Origin: JBDHRG01 sp039807445
Lineage (GTDB): Bacteria > Pseudomonadota > Gammaproteobacteria > Competibacterales > Competibacteraceae
Reading direction: 5' to 3'
Length of the DNA stretch: 5,876 nucleotides
Assembly: GCA_039807445.1 (NCBI GenBank)
Contig: JBDHRG010000219.1
Coordinates: forward strand, 1 to 5,876
A program made the position numbers and the translations under genes. The stretch's first letter is position 1. Every line of letters starts with the position of its first letter. Under the pieces are notes generated by a model. It saw only the letters and a list, made by a program, of their open reading frames with translations. It ran no database searches and had not been told where the DNA came from. This document shows, in pieces, positions 1-5,876 of this stretch.

Positions 1-1
1 C

Positions 2-1639
2 ATGAACGACCATCTGCCGCTGACCCAGCGCCCCGCGTGGCGCGCCCTGGCCGCGCACCGCGACACGCTCGCGCCGATGCGTGCGCTGTTCGACGCCGAC
101 CCGCAGCGCTTCGAGCGCTTCTCGCTCGAAGCCGCCGGGGTGTTCCTCGACTGGTCGAAGAACCGCGTCACCGCCGGGACGATGGAGCTGCTGGTGCAGC
201 TCGCGCACGAGCGCGGGCTCGAGGCGCACCGCGTCGCGATGTTCGAAGGCCGCAGGATCAACAGCACCGAGCAGCGCGCGGTGCTGCACACCGCGCTGCG
301 CGCCGACCGCCCGGTGCGGGTCGACGGCCACGACGTGCTGCCCGAGGTGCGCGCCGTGCTCGAACGCATCGGCGCCTTCAGCACGCGCGTGCGCGAGGGC
401 GAGTGGCGGGGGCACACCGGCGAGCGCATCCGCGATGTCGTCAACATCGGCATCGGCGGCTCGGACCTCGGCCCGCTGATGGCGTGCGAAGCGCTGAAGC
501 CCTACGGCCACCCGGGGCTCGCGATGCACTTCGTCTCCAACGTCGACGGCACGCACCTGGCCGAGACGCTGAAGCGCGTGCGCCCCGAGACCACGCTGTT
601 CGTCGTCGCATCGAAGACCTTCACCACCCAAGAGACGCTTGCCAACGCCCGCTCGGCGCGCGCCTGGCTGGTCGAGGCGTTCGGCGACGAAACCGCGGTC
701 GCCAGGCACTTCGTCGCGGTGTCGACCAACGCCGCCGAGGTGGCCGGGTTCGGCATCGACACCGCCAACATGTTCGGCTTCTGGGACTGGGTCGGCGGCC
801 GCTACTCGCTGTGGTCGGCGATCGGGCTCCCCATCGCGCTGTACATCGGCTTCGAGCGCTTCGAAGCACTGCTCGGCGGCGCGCGCGCGATGGACCGCCA
901 CTTCGAGAGCGCACCGCTCGGGGCCAACCTGCCGGTGATCCTCGGCCTGCTCGGCGTCTGGAACTCGAACTTCCTCGGCGCCGCCAGCGTTGCGGTGATC
1001 CCGTACGACCAGTACCTGCACCGCTTTCCGGCCTACCTGCAGCAGCTCGACATGGAGAGCAACGGCAAGGGCGTGATGCGCGACGGCCGCCCGGTCGACT
1101 GCGACACCGGCCCGATCCTGTGGGGCGAGCCCGGCACCAACGGCCAGCACGCCTTCTTCCAGCTGATCCACCAGGGCACGCGGCTGGTGCCGGTCGACTT
1201 CATCGCGCCGTTGCACAGCCACAACCCGCTCGGCCGCCACCACCGGCTTCTGCTCGCCAACTGCCTGGCGCAGAGCGAGGCGCTGATGCGCGGCAAGACC
1301 GAGGCCGAGGCGCGCGCCGAGCTCGAGGCGCAAGGGTTCGCGGGCGCCGAGCTCGACGCGCTGCTGCCGCACAAGGTGTTTCCCGGCAACCGGCCGAGCA
1401 ACACGATCTTGGTCGACAGGCTGACCCCGGCGACGCTCGGCGCGCTGATCGCGCTGTACGAGCACAAGGTGTTCGTGCAGGGGGTGATCTGGGGCGTCAA
1501 CTCCTTCGACCAGTGGGGCGTCGAGCTCGGCAAGCAGCTCGCCAAGGGCATCGAAGCCGAACTCGACGGCGCGCCGCTCGACCCGCGCCACGACGCATCG
1601 ACCGCGGGGCTGATCGCCCGCATCCGCGCGGCGGGGTAA
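2..1639 (+). CDS. pgi: Glucose-6-phosphate isomerase
   Basis: Cytosolic enzyme interconverting glucose 6-phosphate and fructose 6-phosphate in glycolysis, gluconeogenesis and sugar-polymer synthesis. The 545 residues match the usual length of bacterial Pgi (about 550), and the ATG at position 2 gives a normal N-terminus, so the gene appears complete although its ribosome binding site and promoter lie outside the window. Visible hallmarks are the sugar-phosphate-binding GGSDLG loop (residues 152-157), SKTFTT (204-209), the GGRYS signature with Arg267, catalytic Glu352 in MESNGK, catalytic His383 in GQHAFFQ, and Lys511 in GKQLAKG near the C-terminus. These correspond to the known catalytic Glu/His/Lys set of the family, and no key residue is missing. 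It is followed by a spacer and a restriction-modification pair with no obvious functional link. The identification is essentially certain. Confidence 0.98.
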   Translation: MNDHLPLTQRPAWRALAAHRDTLAPMRALFDADPQRFERFSLEAAGVFLDWSKNRVTAGTMELLVQLAHERGLEAHRVAMFEGRRINSTEQRAVLHTALRADRPVRVDGHDVLPEVRAVLERIGAFSTRVREGEWRGHTGERIRDVVNIGIGGSDLGPLMACEALKPYGHPGLAMHFVSNVDGTHLAETLKRVRPETTLFVVASKTFTTQETLANARSARAWLVEAFGDETAVARHFVAVSTNAAEVAGFGIDTANMFGFWDWVGGRYSLWSAIGLPIALYIGFERFEALLGGARAMDRHFESAPLGANLPVILGLLGVWNSNFLGAASVAVIPYDQYLHRFPAYLQQLDMESNGKGVMRDGRPVDCDTGPILWGEPGTNGQHAFFQLIHQGTRLVPVDFIAPLHSHNPLGRHHRLLLANCLAQSEALMRGKTEAEARAELEAQGFAGAELDALLPHKVFPGNRPSNTILVDRLTPATLGALIALYEHKVFVQGVIWGVNSFDQWGVELGKQLAKGIEAELDGAPLDPRHDASTAGLIARIRAAG

Positions 1640-1652
1640 GAAACGCTGCGGA

Positions 1653-1694
1653 GGCGTCCGGACCCCGGCTCCCGGGCTGGACGCTCCGGACGCC
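1653..1694. repeat. Perfect 10-bp inverted repeat with nested hairpin
   Basis: The arms GGCGTCCGGA (1653-1662) and TCCGGACGCC (1685-1694) are exact reverse complements separated by 22 nt. Inside the loop, CCCGG (1664-1668) and CCGGG (1672-1676) form a second perfect stem around a 3-nt loop. The left arm also contains the self-palindrome GTCCGGAC (1656-1663). The structure begins 14 bp after the pgi stop codon. It could act as an RNA hairpin ending or stabilising the pgi transcript, but no T-tract follows, so it is not a canonical Rho-independent terminator. The right arm lies between the proposed -35 and -10 of the methyltransferase promoter, so an operator role is equally possible. Confidence 0.75.
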
Positions 1695-1707
1695 GGCGGC
1701 GGATAAT
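1678..1707 (+). promoter_or_regulatory. Candidate sigma-70 promoter for the methyltransferase
   Basis: The -10-like hexamer GATAAT (1702-1707) matches TATAAT at five of six positions and is an AT-rich island in GC-rich DNA. A weaker -35-like TGGACG (1678-1683; four of six matches to TTGACA) lies 18 bp upstream. Transcription would start near 1714, leaving a short leader of about 20 nt that contains the Shine-Dalgarno sequence. The right arm of the inverted repeat fills part of the spacer. The call rests on hexamer matching only. Confidence 0.45.
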
Positions 1708-1724
1708 CGCGTCTGCCCCGGACC

Positions 1725-1728
1725 GGAG
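1725..1728 (+). promoter_or_regulatory. Shine-Dalgarno site that decides the GTG start
   Basis: GGAG ends 6 nt before the GTG at 1735. No ATG in the same frame lies nearby upstream, and the reading frame runs open back through pgi only because of high GC content. This site is the main reason for placing the methyltransferase start at 1735. Confidence 0.6.
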
Positions 1729-1734
1729 ACGTGC

Positions 1735-2730
1735 GTGGAAAACCTGAGCCTGCCCCTGATCCCCGAGCCTGCGCCGCGGCGCAGCGAGCCCGCATGGCTG
1801 GGGCAGCTCCGGGAGCGCACGCTGCAGGACTGGGCCGCCCTGCGGGCAATCGGCCCGTTCCCCCGACACCATCTGTCGGAGCGCGTCAGCTACGTCCTGG
1901 CCGACGCGATCGTCTGGCTCGCCGCACTGCCCAGGAACGCGATCCACGCCGTGGTGACCGACCCTCCCTACGGCATCATCGAGTACGACGAAGAGCATCA
2001 GGCCAAGCGCCGCCGCGGCCGTGGCGGCGTCTGGCGCATCCCGCCCGCGTTCGACGGCGCCAAGCGCCAGCCGCTGCCGCGCTTCACCGTGCTGTCGACG
2101 GCCGAGATGGAGCGTCTGTACGCCTTTTTCGGCGACCTGGCGGGCCATCTCTTGCGCGTGCTCGTGCCGGGCGGGCACGTGCTGCTCGCTTCCAATCCGC
2201 TGCTGTCGAGCATGACCTTCCACGCATTCCAGGCGGCGGGCTTCGAGAAGCGCGGCGAGATCATCCGTCTGGTGCAGACCCTTCGCGGCGGCGACAGACC
2301 GAAAGGCGCGGAGCAGGAGTTTCCCGACGTGACCGTGATGCCCCGCGCCTGCTGGGAACCCTGGGGCATCTTCCGCAAGCCGCTCGACGGCACGGTCGCC
2401 GACAATCTGCGCCGCTGGGGCACGGGTGGTCTGCGGCGTATCTCCGACGAGGAACCGTTCAGGGATGTGGTCCCGTGCTCGCCGACGCGCGGCACCGAGC
2501 GCGACCTCGCGCCGCACCCCTCGTTGAAGCCGCAGCGCTTCATGCGCCAGGTCGTCCGCGCCGCGCTGCCGCTCGGCATCGGCATCGTCTACGACCCCTT
2601 CGCCGGCAGCGGCTCGACGCTCGCAGCCGCCGAAGCGCTCGGCTACTACGCGCTCGGCACCGACCGGGACCCGGAATACTTCGAGATGGGACGCAGCGCA
2701 TTCCCGAAGCTCGCTGCGCTCAGGGTCTGA
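1735..2730 (+). CDS. Site-specific DNA methyltransferase, beta-class amino type (restriction-modification)
   Basis: A 331-residue S-adenosylmethionine-dependent DNA methyltransferase that probably modifies an exocyclic amino group and protects host DNA from the nuclease encoded next. The catalytic motif IV, DPPYG (residues 76-80), comes first. The AdoMet-binding motif I, DPFAGSGST (287-295), comes near the C-terminus, preceded by HPSLKP (261-266) and followed by an acidic GTDRD segment (308-312). The order IV then I defines the beta class. The region between (about 140-255) would include target recognition, with a WEPWGIFRKP stretch known from N4/N6 methylases. DPPY favours N6-adenine, since N4-cytosine enzymes usually carry SPPY, but this is not decisive. 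The GTG start is chosen for its Shine-Dalgarno site and sensible N-terminus. The stop lies 19 bp before the nuclease start, which suggests co-transcription. The target sequence cannot be read from the protein. Confidence 0.92.
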   Translation: MENLSLPLIPEPAPRRSEPAWLGQLRERTLQDWAALRAIGPFPRHHLSERVSYVLADAIVWLAALPRNAIHAVVTDPPYGIIEYDEEHQAKRRRGRGGVWRIPPAFDGAKRQPLPRFTVLSTAEMERLYAFFGDLAGHLLRVLVPGGHVLLASNPLLSSMTFHAFQAAGFEKRGEIIRLVQTLRGGDRPKGAEQEFPDVTVMPRACWEPWGIFRKPLDGTVADNLRRWGTGGLRRISDEEPFRDVVPCSPTRGTERDLAPHPSLKPQRFMRQVVRAALPLGIGIVYDPFAGSGSTLAAAEALGYYALGTDRDPEYFEMGRSAFPKLAALRV

Positions 2731-2749
2731 CCGAGGACGACACTCAGGG

Positions 2750-3739
2750 ATGAGCCCCGAAGAACTCTACGACGACTTCGTCGTCGCCTTCCGCCGCCGC
2801 AAGTTCACCGCCGGCCTCTTGGTCGCGCTCATCGACTTCTTCCGCCATCTCGGCACCGGTGGGGCCGGCCTGCGCGACTTCGACGACTTCCTGGCGCGCT
2901 TCCCGCGGCAGACCGAAACCCGCGCCGGCCACCGCGCCAACACGCTGATCGTCGACGACGGGGCCGGAGCGACCGTGAGCCTGCGGCCTTTCTACAACGA
3001 AGCCGAACGCTTCTTCCGGGCCGAGCACAAGCGCTTCGACTACCCCAGCTGCGCGCCGCACGCTACCCAGGCATGGGCCGACTATCGCCGCTGGCTGAAT
3101 GCGCTGGTGACTTTCGACGAGTCCGAGCTCGTTACGCTGCGCCAGCGGGTGTGCGATTTCGTGCTCGATACCCTGCAGAGCCAGGCTTTCGATCCGAGCA
3201 CGGTCAAGACCGATCCTCCACTGTTCCGGAAGCTGCTCGAGTCCTTCGACATGACGGCGCAGCGCGGCGAGCCCACGGGCGCGGCCTTCCAGGGCATCGT
3301 GTTCGGCTTCCTGCGTGCCGACAATCCGCACCTGCAGGTCGAGATCGGCAAGGTACGCACCGGATCGAAGCGGCTCCAGCGCGTCGGCGATATCGACGCC
3401 TGGGAGGGCGCCCGCCTGGCGGTGAGCGCCGAGGTCAAGCAGTACGCGCTGACACCGGACAACGCGCCCGACCTGGAGAGCTTCGCCAACGAAGCCGGCA
3501 GGCGCGGCGCGCTGGGCATGGTCGTGGCGCTGGACTTCGCCGAGGGTGCCCGCGAAGCGATCGAGTCGCTCGGCGTCAAGGCGCTCGCACTCGAGGACTT
3601 GCTGCGCATCGTCGAGCTCTGGGATCCGCTCAAGCAACGGACGGCGGTGCAGTCCTTCATCTACTACGCCAGCCACGTCGAGAAGAACTCGGCACTGACC
3701 AGGCGCATCAACGACTTCCTGGCCGCGGCAGCCGTCTGA
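2750..3739 (+). CDS. Probable type II restriction endonuclease, PD-(D/E)XK type, possibly SacI family
   Basis: A 329-residue protein encoded 19 bp after the methyltransferase, and probably its partner nuclease. The central part (about residues 173-240) reads as a PD-(D/E)XK core: GDIDAW with Asp214/Asp216, then AEVKQ with Glu228 and Lys230, an 11- or 13-residue gap to the ExK. Upstream acidic residues Glu174 and Glu198 could complete metal binding. The N-terminal 170 residues are mostly helical in character and the C-terminus is an AVQSFIYY-containing helical region; neither shows a domain I can name. The wording of the core (VRTG followed by GDID and EVK) reminds me of the SacI endonuclease family, but this is recollection, not a search. 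The ATG at 2750 has only a distant GAGGA (2733-2737, 12 nt away), so translation may be modest. No frameshift or missing catalytic residue is visible, so it looks intact. Confidence 0.72.
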   Translation: MSPEELYDDFVVAFRRRKFTAGLLVALIDFFRHLGTGGAGLRDFDDFLARFPRQTETRAGHRANTLIVDDGAGATVSLRPFYNEAERFFRAEHKRFDYPSCAPHATQAWADYRRWLNALVTFDESELVTLRQRVCDFVLDTLQSQAFDPSTVKTDPPLFRKLLESFDMTAQRGEPTGAAFQGIVFGFLRADNPHLQVEIGKVRTGSKRLQRVGDIDAWEGARLAVSAEVKQYALTPDNAPDLESFANEAGRRGALGMVVALDFAEGAREAIESLGVKALALEDLLRIVELWDPLKQRTAVQSFIYYASHVEKNSALTRRINDFLAAAAV

Positions 3740-3815
3740 AGCTTCGATGAGGGTGCATCCGCCCCGTGCCCGGCGAACCGTGGCAGGAACACACCGCCTC
3801 GCCTTCAATTGTCGG

Positions 3816-4385
3816 ATGCTGCCCCTTGCCGCTCTCCTGCTGCGCCTCGCCGTCCTGCTGCTGCCGCTGGCCGCCGGCACCGCCGACGCCGCCGAAGTGC
3901 TGGCGGCGACGGTGACGCGCGCGGGCGGCGGGTTGACGATGCACGCGCAGATCCGCGTGCATGTTCCCGCGACGCGGGTGCGGGCGCTCTTGACCGACTA
4001 CGAACGCCTGCCGCGCGTCAACGGCGGGCTGCGCACGGTGCAGGTGCTGGTGCACGAGGCTCCGGATACGGTGCGGATGCGGGTGGCCAGCAACGTCTGC
4101 ATCCTGTTCGTCTGCCTCGAGTTCCGCTGGTGGCAGCGCGTGCGCGCGCCGCCCGGGGGCGACATCGAGGCCGAGATCGTGCCCGGCTCGGGCGACTTCC
4201 GCGAGGGCCGGGCGCGCTGGACCCTGCTGCCCGAGGGCGAAACCACGCGCCTGACGCTCGAGCTGCACCTGGTGCCCGACTTCTGGTTCCCGCCGCTGAT
4301 CGGCCCCTGGCTGATCGAGCGCAAGCTGCGCCAGGAGGCGCTGGACACGGCCGTCGGCCTCGAGCGGGCGGCCGCGGAGGCTTGA
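3816..4385 (+). CDS. Exported SRPBCC/START-fold (polyketide cyclase-like) protein of unknown role
   Basis: With the ATG at 3816 the product has 189 residues and opens with a leucine/alanine-rich hydrophobic stretch ending in GTADA-A, a plausible signal peptide cleaved near residue 25, so the protein is probably periplasmic. The rest (about 30-185) has the pattern of the SRPBCC ligand-binding fold: an opening strand, the helix segment with LLTDYERLP, a run of beta strands, and a long C-terminal helix after PPLIGPWLIERK. These proteins form hydrophobic cavities, and the ligand here is unknown. Cys95 and Cys100 in adjacent strand positions could pair in the periplasm. An in-frame ATG at 3747, 7 bp after the nuclease stop, would add 23 basic residues. 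Neither start has a clear Shine-Dalgarno sequence; I prefer 3816 because it puts the hydrophobic segment at the N-terminus. Same strand as the restriction genes, but no functional link is evident. Confidence 0.78.
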   Translation: MLPLAALLLRLAVLLLPLAAGTADAAEVLAATVTRAGGGLTMHAQIRVHVPATRVRALLTDYERLPRVNGGLRTVQVLVHEAPDTVRMRVASNVCILFVCLEFRWWQRVRAPPGGDIEAEIVPGSGDFREGRARWTLLPEGETTRLTLELHLVPDFWFPPLIGPWLIERKLRQEALDTAVGLERAAAEA

Positions 4386-4409
4386 GAGGTGGGGCCGTCG
4401 GCTCGTCGC

Positions 4410-4835
4410 CTAGCGCACCAGCGTCACCGGCACCCCGGCCAGGCGGATCACCTCCGCGGCGACCGAGCCGAGCAGCACGTGGCCGAGCGCCGAACGGCCG
4501 TGGGTGCCCATCACGATCTGGTCGACGCCGAGCTCGCGCGCGTATTCGGCGATCGTCTCGGCGACGTGGCCGACCGCGATGTGCCAGGTGTGCGGCAGGC
4601 CGGCAGCATCGAACCTGGCCCGCGCCGCAGAGAGCGCCTGCTGGCCCTCTTCGCGGTAATAGTCCTCGAGCTGCTCGTGGCTGACGAACAGGCGCGCGTG
4701 CCCCGAGGCCACCGGGATCTGCACGCTCAGCAGGTGCACCTCGAGCCCGCCCGCGGCATCGCGCAGTCGCAACACGTGTTCGACGGCGCGCAGCGCGTGC
4801 TCCGAACCGTCCACCGGCACCAGCACTTTCAGCAT
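4410..4835 (-). CDS. Universal stress protein, UspA family, ATP-binding type
   Basis: A 141-residue single-domain cytosolic Usp, the normal family length. It opens with the first strand and VPVDGS (Asp9), typical of nucleotide-binding Usp proteins. It ends with the family's ATP-binding motif G-2x-G-9x-G-S: Gly110-Thr-His-Gly113, nine residues, then Gly123-Ser124, followed by the usual GVPVTLVR terminal strand. The intact motif points to the ATP-binding (MJ0577-like) subgroup rather than the non-binding E. coli UspA type. These proteins aid survival under starvation, oxidative or metal stress through mechanisms that are mostly unclear. The start is supported by GAGGGG 8 nt upstream. The gene lies 16 bp downstream of the TerC-family gene, so it is probably co-transcribed with it. 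Its stop converges on the SRPBCC gene across 24 bp with no terminator hairpin visible. Confidence 0.95.
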   Translation of the reverse strand: MLKVLVPVDGSEHALRAVEHVLRLRDAAGGLEVHLLSVQIPVASGHARLFVSHEQLEDYYREEGQQALSAARARFDAAGLPHTWHIAVGHVAETIAEYARELGVDQIVMGTHGRSALGHVLLGSVAAEVIRLAGVPVTLVR

Positions 4836-4843
4836 GGTCGCAT

Positions 4844-4849
4844 CCCCTC
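4844..4849 (-). promoter_or_regulatory. Shine-Dalgarno site of the UspA gene
   Basis: On the minus strand this reads GAGGGG, 8 nt before the ATG at 4835 and within the 16-bp gap after the TerC-family stop (4852-4854). Its position supports translation of both genes from one message. Confidence 0.7.
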
Positions 4850-4851
4850 GC

Positions 4852-5583
4852 TCAGCGTTCGGTTTCGGAGGCGCCGGACGCGAGCTCGACCGCGGCGACC
4901 TTGCGCCGCACCCGCTGCGCCAGCAACGTGCCGAGCGCGACCACCAGCGCCGCTCCAGCGACCGGCGCCAGCCGTGTCGGCCACGGCCCGGCCCCGGCCA
5001 GGCGTTCGGCGAGCACGACGTCGCCGATCGCCATCTGTCCGGCGATCCAGCCGAGCAGACCGCCGCCGACCGTGATCACCCACGGGAAGCGGTCCATCAG
5101 CTTCAGCACCAGCTTGCTGCCCCAGACGATGATCGGCACGCTGATCGCGATGCCGAAGGCCACCAGCGCCAGGCTGTCCTTGGCCGCCGCAGCCACGGCG
5201 ATGACGTTGTCGACGCTCATCACCGCGTCGGCGACGATGATGGTCTTGACCGCGCCGGCCAGGCTGGCGCTGGCGGCGATCTCGCCGTGACCCTCGCCCT
5301 CCTCCGGCAGCAGCAGCTTGACGCCGATCCACACCAGCAGCGCCGCGCCGACCAGCTTCAGCCAGGGCAGCGCCAGCAGCTGCAGCGCGAACGCGATCAG
5401 CACGATGCGCAGCGCCACCGCACCGAACACGCCCCAGAAGATGCCGCGACTGCGCTGGTGTTCGGGCAGCTTGCGGCAGGCGAGCGCGATCACCACCGCG
5501 TTGTCGCCGCCGAGCAGGATGTCGATGGCGATGATCTGCACCACGGCGACCAACAGGCCGCCGTCCATTGCGATTTCGTGCAT
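4852..5583 (-). CDS. TerC-family integral membrane protein (putative metal-ion exporter)
   Basis: A 243-residue inner-membrane protein of the TerC superfamily, close in length and pattern to the shorter YjbE/YkoY-type members. About seven membrane segments are visible (roughly residues 10-34, 48-72, 75-92, 108-133, 140-158, 168-185 and 206-224). Two internally repeated acidic motifs mark the family: GGDNAVV with Asp27/Asn28 and SVDNVIAV with Asp125/Asn126, with further membrane aspartates at 21 and 119. Several TerC homologues, such as E. coli Alx and Bacillus members, are tied to manganese export or tellurite resistance; which ion moves here is unknown. An acidic/histidine loop (EEGEGHGE, 94-101) separates the two repeats. 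The ATG at 5583 sits 5 nt after an excellent GGAGGA; an internal ATG at 5568 is less likely. The basic C-terminal tail after residue 224 is probably cytoplasmic. First gene of a likely operon with the stress protein. Confidence 0.93.
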   Translation of the reverse strand: MHEIAMDGGLLVAVVQIIAIDILLGGDNAVVIALACRKLPEHQRSRGIFWGVFGAVALRIVLIAFALQLLALPWLKLVGAALLVWIGVKLLLPEEGEGHGEIAASASLAGAVKTIIVADAVMSVDNVIAVAAAAKDSLALVAFGIAISVPIIVWGSKLVLKLMDRFPWVITVGGGLLGWIAGQMAIGDVVLAERLAGAGPWPTRLAPVAGAALVVALGTLLAQRVRRKVAAVELASGASETER

Positions 5584-5676
5584 GCGGGTCCTCCCCCGAC
5601 GTCCGCGAAGGCCGAGGATAGCGCGTGACCGCCCGCCGCGGCAGTGCAGCCTGGAAAAGGATGCGGATGAGACGGT
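5584..5676 (-). promoter_or_regulatory. 93-bp spacer upstream of the TerC-family gene; promoter not resolved
   Basis: This stretch separates the lyase stop codon from the TerC-family start and should hold the promoter if the two are not one operon. The only -10-like hexamer seen is TATCCT (minus strand, 5615-5620; four of six matches), with no convincing -35 at 16-18 bp. I see no T-tract terminator after the lyase gene and no recognisable riboswitch. Co-transcription from the lyase gene therefore remains possible. Confidence 0.3.
5589..5597 (-). promoter_or_regulatory. Strong Shine-Dalgarno site of the TerC-family gene
   Basis: The minus strand reads GGGGGAGGA, containing a full GGAGGA core 5 nt before the ATG at 5583. 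It selects this ATG over the in-frame ATG five codons later. Confidence 0.75.
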
Positions 5677-5876
5677 TTATGCCTGCCGCGCGGCGATCGC
5701 CTCGTGCAGCGCCAGCGTGCGCCGAGCCTCTTCGACGTGCAGGTTCTCGACCAGCTTGCCGTCGACGACCACCACGCCCTTGCCTTCGGCATGCGCGGCA
5801 TCCCACGCCGCCATCAGCTTGCGCGCGTGCTCGACGTCGCGCGCCGAGGGGGCGAAGGCGAGGTTGGCGGCTTCGA
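5677..5876 (-). CDS. HpcH/HpaI aldolase / CitE-like CoA-ester lyase, C-terminal fragment
   Basis: Only the last 65 codons plus the TAA stop (5677-5679) are in the window; the gene continues past the right edge. The fragment begins ANLAFAPSARDVEHAR, then has an alanine-rich helix, a GVVVVDGKLVENLHVEEA segment and a final helix ending in ARQA. This is the characteristic tail of citrate-lyase-beta-like enzymes, including malyl-CoA and methylmalyl-CoA lyases: an F-x-PS-x(2)-V-x-x-AR helix, a DGK(L/M)V turn, then a closing helix. These enzymes split or form hydroxyacyl-CoA esters. The catalytic barrel with its metal-binding acidic residues lies outside the window, so the substrate and exact subfamily cannot be stated. 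It is on the same strand as the TerC-family gene, 93 bp upstream of it. Confidence 0.8.
   Translation of the reverse strand, partial: EAANLAFAPSARDVEHARKLMAAWDAAHAEGKGVVVVDGKLVENLHVEEARRTLALHEAIAARQA

Noticed and set aside
1653..1694. Canonical Rho-independent terminator after pgi
   Set aside because: The hairpin is strong, but no run of T follows the right arm; the next bases are GC-rich up to GATAAT.
37..1734. In-frame extension of the methyltransferase frame back through pgi, giving an 897-residue reading frame
   Set aside because: The upstream part translates to arginine/alanine-rich low-complexity sequence typical of an off-frame reading of GC-rich DNA, and it overlaps the certain pgi gene. 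The methyltransferase has its own GTG with a Shine-Dalgarno site at 1735.
1640..1734. Controller-protein box of the GACT...AGTC type upstream of the methyltransferase
   Set aside because: No such motif is present, and no small helix-turn-helix controller gene is found near the pair.
1033..2517. Long minus-strand reading frame of 494 codons opposite pgi and the methyltransferase
   Set aside because: It lies opposite two genes with clear motifs and shows no recognisable domain of its own. Long antisense frames are expected at this GC content.
3781..3809. Promoter for the SRPBCC gene with -35 TGGCAG and -10 TTCAAT
   Set aside because: Both hexamers match poorly, and transcription would begin almost at the 3816 ATG, so I do not count it as supported.
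2744..3880. Minus-strand reading frame of 378 codons opposite the nuclease gene
   Set aside because: It spans both ends of the nuclease gene and the following spacer, has no recognisable motif, and mirrors the codon pattern of the plus-strand gene.
4834..5628. Plus-strand reading frame of 264 codons opposite TerC
   Set aside because: Its product is rich in Asp, His, Gln and Arg, as expected for the complement of a hydrophobic membrane-protein gene; no domain is visible.
5584..5676. Manganese-sensing yybP-ykoY riboswitch upstream of the TerC-family gene
   Set aside because: This riboswitch class is known upstream of TerC-family genes, but the 93-bp spacer is short for it and I could not find its conserved loop sequences.
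4829..5806. Minus-strand reading frame of 325 codons overlapping TerC and the lyase end in another frame
   Set aside because: Arginine/glycine-rich shadow of the TerC-family gene, which has the membrane segments and DN motifs in its own frame.

Overview
The window is very GC-rich, with codons ending mostly in G or C. It looks like chromosomal DNA of a beta-proteobacterium, probably of the order Burkholderiales. This is an inference from the base composition and the overall look of the encoded proteins; no rRNA or other marker gene is present to confirm it.

Left half, plus strand: a complete glucose-6-phosphate isomerase gene (pgi) is followed by a 95-bp spacer with a strong inverted repeat and a promoter-like sequence. 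Next come two closely spaced genes that look like a type II restriction-modification pair. The first is a beta-class DNA amino-methyltransferase (GTG start at 1735). The second, 19 bp after its stop, is a 329-residue protein with a PD-(D/E)XK nuclease motif, probably the cognate restriction endonuclease and possibly SacI-like. A small exported SRPBCC/START-fold protein of unknown role closes the plus-strand block.

Right half, minus strand: the block converges on the SRPBCC gene across a 24-bp gap. In transcription order it holds the C-terminal end of an HpcH/HpaI-type (CitE-like) CoA-ester lyase cut by the window edge, then a TerC-family membrane protein, then a UspA-family universal stress protein. 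TerC and UspA are 16 bp apart, each with a good Shine-Dalgarno sequence, so they probably form a stress or metal-homeostasis operon.

The accessory element is the restriction-modification pair, set between housekeeping genes. The most unusual non-coding signal is the pgi-methyltransferase spacer, where a 10-bp perfect inverted repeat overlaps a candidate methyltransferase promoter and could be an operator. No tRNA, rRNA, CRISPR array, insertion sequence or gene-free stretch over 300 bp was seen.
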